NCBI RefSeq assembly: GCF_000422465.1
Contig: NZ_AULV01000022.1
Span: 1 to 64,000 of the forward strand
DNA: 64,000 nucleotides
Direction: 5' to 3'
Origin: Paenibacillus harenae DSM 16969
GTDB taxonomy: Bacteria > Bacillota > Bacilli > Paenibacillales > Paenibacillaceae
The notes under the pieces: model-generated
The model's database searches: none
What the model was told of the DNA's origin: nothing
Seen by the model: only the letters and a program-made list of their open reading frames with translations
Shown here: positions 60,672 through 64,000 of the stretch, in pieces
Numbering within the stretch: position 1 is the first letter of the stretch
Layout of the letters: each line of letters opens with the position of its first letter
Made by a program: the position numbers and the translations under genes

Positions 60672-63134
60672 TTATTTGGTCGCAATCTCCTCGGAAGAAG
60701 CAGACTCCGTAAGTGTTTTGGTTACAATCAACGCGCCATCCTTCTCGTCGATGGTGAACGAATCGCCTTTCCGGATATTGCCCATCAGCAGCTCCTCGGA
60801 AATACGGTCCTCGATATGCTTCTGGATCGCCCGGCGAAGCGGACGCGCTCCATATGCCGGGTCGAAACCTTCCTTCGCCAGGAAGTTCTTCGCGGACTCG
60901 GTCAAGACGAAGTCTACTTCCTGTTCGCGCAGACGCTTGCGAAGCTCTTCCGACATCAGCGTTACGATCTGAGCGATATGCTCCTCGGCAAGCGAATGGA
61001 ACACGATCGTCTCATCGATCCGGTTAAGGAATTCCGGACGGAAGCTCTTCTTCAGCTCCGCCATTACTTTATCCTTCATGACGGAGAATTCCCGGCCCGC
61101 ATCCTGCGTAGCCGTAAAGCCGAGCGAGGTATTGCGTTTAATCTGATCGGCTCCGACATTGGATGTCATGATGATCAGCGTATTGCGGAAGTCGACAACC
61201 CGTCCTTTGGAATCGGTTAGGCGTCCGTCTTCCAGCACCTGAAGCAAAATATTAAATACTTCCGGATGTGCTTTCTCGATTTCATCCAGCAGCACAACCG
61301 AGTAAGGCTTGCGGCGAACTTTCTCTGTCAGCTGACCGCCTTCCTCATAGCCGACATACCCCGGAGGAGCTCCGACGAGACGTGAGGTCGAATGCTTCTC
61401 CATGTATTCCGACATGTCGATGCGGATAACCGCATTCTCATCGCCGAACATGGCCTCCGCAAGCGCTCTCGCCAGCTCCGTCTTCCCTACGCCTGTCGGT
61501 CCAAGGAAAATGAACGAACCGATCGGACGTTTCGGGTCCTTCAAGCCGGCGCGGGCTCGGCGTATCGCGCGGGATACCGACTTCACGGCGTCGTCCTGAC
61601 CGATTACGCGGTTGTGGAGGATCGACTCCATGTTCAACAGGCGCTCCGTTTCTTCCTCCGCCAGCTTGCTGACCGGAATTCCCGTCCAGCTTGCCACGAC
61701 CTGAGCGATATCCTCCGGCGTAACCTCGGAATCGGTGCGTCCCTGCTTTTCTTTCCACTCGTTCTTCGTAATGTCGAGTTCTTCCCTTATCTTCTGCTCC
61801 GTATCGCGAAGCGCAGCCGCTTTCTCAAATTCCTGGCTTTGAACCGCGGCGTCCTTCTCCTTGCGAATGTCCTCCAGACGGCTTTCCAGCTGCTTCAAAT
61901 TCGGCGGTATCGTGTAGGAATTCAAACGTACCTTCGAGCCGGCTTCATCGATCAAATCGATGGCTTTGTCCGGCAGGAAGCGGTCGGTAATATAACGGTC
62001 CGACAGCTTCACCGCTTGAATGACCGCATCGTCGGTAATTTTCACACGGTGATGCGCTTCGTAGCGGTCACGCAAGCCGTACAAAATTTGAATCGCTTCC
62101 TCCGGCGACGGCTGATCAACCGTGATCGGCTGGAACCGGCGCTCGAGAGCGGCGTCCTTCTCAATGTATTTCCGGTACTCATCCAGCGTTGTAGCGCCGA
62201 TGCACTGCAGCTCGCCGCGGGCAAGCGCCGGCTTCAATATATTCGATGCGTCGATCGCGCCTTCCGCGCCGCCTGCGCCAATCAGCGTATGAAGCTCGTC
62301 GATGAAGAGAATGATATTGCCCGCCTGGCGAATTTCATCCATGATTTTTTTCAGGCGATCCTCGAACTCCCCGCGGTATTTCGTGCCCGCTACGACGGAG
62401 CCCATGTCGAGCGTCATCACGCGTTTGTCCCGGAGCGTCTCCGGAATTTCGTTGGCGATAATCTTCTGAGCCAAACCTTCGGCAATTGCCGTTTTGCCGA
62501 CGCCCGGTTCACCGATCAGCACCGGGTTGTTCTTCGTCCGGCGGCTGAGCACTTGAATGACGCGCTCGATTTCTTTGCTGCGCCCGATAACGGGGTCGAG
62601 ATTGCCTTCCTTCGCGTAAGCCGTCAGATCCCTAGCCAAGCCGTCCAGCGTCGGCGTGCTGACATTGGATTGCGAGCCATGACTGCTCGATACCGCTTCG
62701 CTGCTTCCCAGCAATTGAAGAACCTGCTGCCGGGCTTTGTTCAAGCTGATGCCCAGGTTATTCAGCACTCGTGCCGCAACGCCTTCCCCTTCGCGGATCA
62801 GGCCGAGCAAGATATGCTCCGTTCCAACGTACGTATGGCCAAGCTTCCTTGCTTCATCCATGGATAGCTCAATGACTTTTTTCGCGCGGGGCGTATAAGC
62901 GATATTGTTCGGCTGCTCTTGACCGCGGCCAATTAACGCTTCGACCTCGTCTTGAATTTTCTCCAGACCGAGACCTAATCCGATTAAGGCTTTAGCCGCA
63001 ATGCCTTCCCCTTCACGTATAAGGCCCAGCAGAATATGCTCCGTGCCGATATTGTTATGTCCGAGGCGAACCGCTTCCTCCTGCGCTAATGCAAGCACCT
63101 TCTGCGCCCGTTCCGTAAATCGTCCAAACATCAT
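60672..63134 (-). CDS. clpC: ATP-dependent Clp protease ATP-binding subunit ClpC
   Basis: ClpC (820 aa) is an AAA+ unfoldase that feeds ClpP and, with MecA or McsB, degrades regulators and damaged proteins. Two Clp-N repeats (about 1-145; [19 protein letters not shown] and [19 protein letters not shown]) are followed by two AAA+ modules with Walker A GEPGVGKT and GPTGVGKT, and the M-domain coil between them. I prefer the ATG at 63134 ([11 protein letters not shown]), 9 bases after GGAGG; an ATG at 63140 overlaps the mcsB stop. It follows mcsB as in the ctsR operon. Confidence 0.97.
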   Translation of the reverse strand: MMFGRFTERAQKVLALAQEEAVRLGHNNIGTEHILLGLIREGEGIAAKALIGLGLGLEKIQDEVEALIGRGQEQPNNIAYTPRAKKVIELSMDEARKLGHTYVGTEHILLGLIREGEGVAARVLNNLGISLNKARQQVLQLLGSSEAVSSSHGSQSNVSTPTLDGLARDLTAYAKEGNLDPVIGRSKEIERVIQVLSRRTKNNPVLIGEPGVGKTAIAEGLAQKIIANEIPETLRDKRVMTLDMGSVVAGTKYRGEFEDRLKKIMDEIRQAGNIILFIDELHTLIGAGGAEGAIDASNILKPALARGELQCIGATTLDEYRKYIEKDAALERRFQPITVDQPSPEEAIQILYGLRDRYEAHHRVKITDDAVIQAVKLSDRYITDRFLPDKAIDLIDEAGSKVRLNSYTIPPNLKQLESRLEDIRKEKDAAVQSQEFEKAAALRDTEQKIREELDITKNEWKEKQGRTDSEVTPEDIAQVVASWTGIPVSKLAEEETERLLNMESILHNRVIGQDDAVKSVSRAIRRARAGLKDPKRPIGSFIFLGPTGVGKTELARALAEAMFGDENAVIRIDMSEYMEKHSTSRLVGAPPGYVGYEEGGQLTEKVRRKPYSVVLLDEIEKAHPEVFNILLQVLEDGRLTDSKGRVVDFRNTLIIMTSNVGADQIKRNTSLGFTATQDAGREFSVMKDKVMAELKKSFRPEFLNRIDETIVFHSLAEEHIAQIVTLMSEELRKRLREQEVDFVLTESAKNFLAKEGFDPAYGARPLRRAIQKHIEDRISEELLMGNIRKGDSFTIDEKDGALIVTKTLTESASSEEIATK

Positions 63135-63136
63135 AT

Positions 63137-64000
63137 TCATACACCTCCATGATCTGTTTCACCACGCAATTTTTTGCGTATGAGTTCTGCTCTCCTGAAA
63201 TCCCTCTGCTCCGGACTCATCTTCTCCTGGAAGGTTTGCTGCAAAAATCCGGGCTGCGTCATCACCAACAGTTCGTTTAACACCTGCGGACCTACCGCAG
63301 GCAATATGCCAAGATCGGCACCCAGCCGAACATCCGACAGCCGCTGAGCGGCCTCTTTCGAGTCCATAATCGAAGCGTAAGCTAAAATGCCGAATGAACG
63401 TCTAATCCGATCCTCGATCCGTATGCGCGACTCCTGCAAGAGCCTATTGCGGGCCGCTTTCTCATGCTCGATAATTTGCCTTGCGACGCTGTACAAATTA
63501 TCAATGATTTCATGCTCGGATTGTCCCAGCGTAATTTGGTTCGACACCTGAAACAGATTGCCAAGCGCCTCGCTGCCTTCGCCGTACAAGCCTCTCACCG
63601 CTAAACCGACCTGCGTTACCGCCGATAAAATGCGATTAATCTGGTTCGTCAGCACAAGCGCCGGCAAATGCATCATTACCGATGCCCGTATGCCCGTACC
63701 AACGTTAGTCGGACATGTCGTTAAGTAACCGCGTTTCTCATCAAACGCATAATCGGCGGCTTCTTCATAAATATCGTCAATCCCGCTTGCCAATGCCCAA
63801 GCCTCTTGAATTTGGAAGCCGGGATATAAACATTGGATGCGCAAATGGTCTTCTTCGTTAATCATAATGCTGACGGATTCGTTATCGCTTAGGATAACCG
63901 CCCCGCAGCGCGATTCGTTCGCCAAGCTCGGGCTGATCAAATGCTTTTCTACAAGCACCCGTCTATCGAGCTCCGACAGCTCCGACAGCGGAATCGTCTC
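63137..64000 (-). CDS. mcsB: Protein arginine kinase McsB (5' end outside the window)
   Basis: McsB phosphorylates arginines in misfolded proteins, marking them for ClpCP, and inactivates CtsR. The visible 288 residues are the C-terminal part of the phosphagen-kinase fold; they start in the [18 protein letters not shown] block and include [14 protein letters not shown], the catalytic CLYPG loop, and [17 protein letters not shown]. The N-terminal 70 or so residues lie beyond the right edge. It overlaps clpC. Confidence 0.95.
   Translation of the reverse strand, partial: ETIPLSELSELDRRVLVEKHLISPSLANESRCGAVILSDNESVSIMINEEDHLRIQCLYPGFQIQEAWALASGIDDIYEEAADYAFDEKRGYLTTCPTNVGTGIRASVMMHLPALVLTNQINRILSAVTQVGLAVRGLYGEGSEALGNLFQVSNQITLGQSEHEIIDNLYSVARQIIEHEKAARNRLLQESRIRIEDRIRRSFGILAYASIMDSKEAAQRLSDVRLGADLGILPAVGPQVLNELLVMTQPGFLQQTFQEKMSPEQRDFRRAELIRKKLRGETDHGGV

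Noticed and set aside
61392-62867. Plus-strand open frame of 491 codons opposite clpC
   Set aside because: It is the shadow of a fully conserved clpC on the other strand and shows no start signal.

Overview
The window is a 64 kb piece of a low-to-mid GC Firmicute chromosome. It most likely comes from an endospore former of the Paenibacillaceae (Paenibacillus or Cohnella type). The sporulation and germination genes (pdaB, kbaA, gerD, cwlD, spoIIM, sigH), the zinc-type S14, L36 and L33, the cysteine T-box and the gene order all point there. The order is that of the rrn-proximal ribosomal region of Bacillus subtilis, read backwards, so almost everything is on the minus strand. I see no IS element, prophage, CRISPR array or tRNA gene.

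Layout, left to right. 1-404: 5' end of a 16S rRNA gene with leader and promoter. 405-5978: a small unknown gene, spoIIM, pdaB, kbaA, gerD, salA/mrp and cwlD. 6106-8112: a two-gene sulfate-assimilation operon (cysH-sat) that is absent at this point in B. subtilis. 8169-10200: rpsI-rplM with an L13 leader, then truA. 10276-25590: the S10-spc-alpha superoperon, running from its promoter and leader at 25.5 kb down to rplQ, with secY, adk, map, a KOW protein, infA and rpmJ inside. 25600-30000: an accessory insert between the S10 and str operons, holding a histidine phosphatase gene and a TrpXYZ-like ABC transporter operon. 30055-34950: tuf, fusA, rpsG, rpsL and a K-turn-binding L7Ae-like gene. 35117-42712: rpoC and rpoB, with a terminator-like hairpin in the rpoB leader. 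42767-47128: rsmC-like gene, rplL, rplJ (L10 leader), rplA, rplK, nusG, secE and rpmG. 47213-54583: sigH, rae1/yacP, rlmB, mrnC, cysS, cysE (cysteine T-box), gltX and ispF. 54580-64000: ispD, yacL, a Cys-rich unknown gene, pssA, disA, radA, clpC and the 3' part of mcsB.

Most of the window is the core gene-expression machinery: ribosomal proteins, RNA polymerase, elongation factors, NusG and Sec translocase. It carries at least four structured 5' leaders that can be recognised (L13, S10-type, L10 and cysteine T-box). Several non-ATG starts (TTG for rpoB, rpoC, secY, rpsE, rplJ, truA; GTG for rpoA, rplB, rpsC, rpsN, secE, sigH, kbaA, infA) are chosen by Shine-Dalgarno spacing and homology of the N-terminus. 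The parts that are not routine are the insert between tuf and rpsJ, the cysH-sat insert, a cluster of DnaA boxes between clpC and radA, a 22-bp palindrome in front of yacL, the rpoB leader hairpin, and several unexplained intercistronic hairpins.
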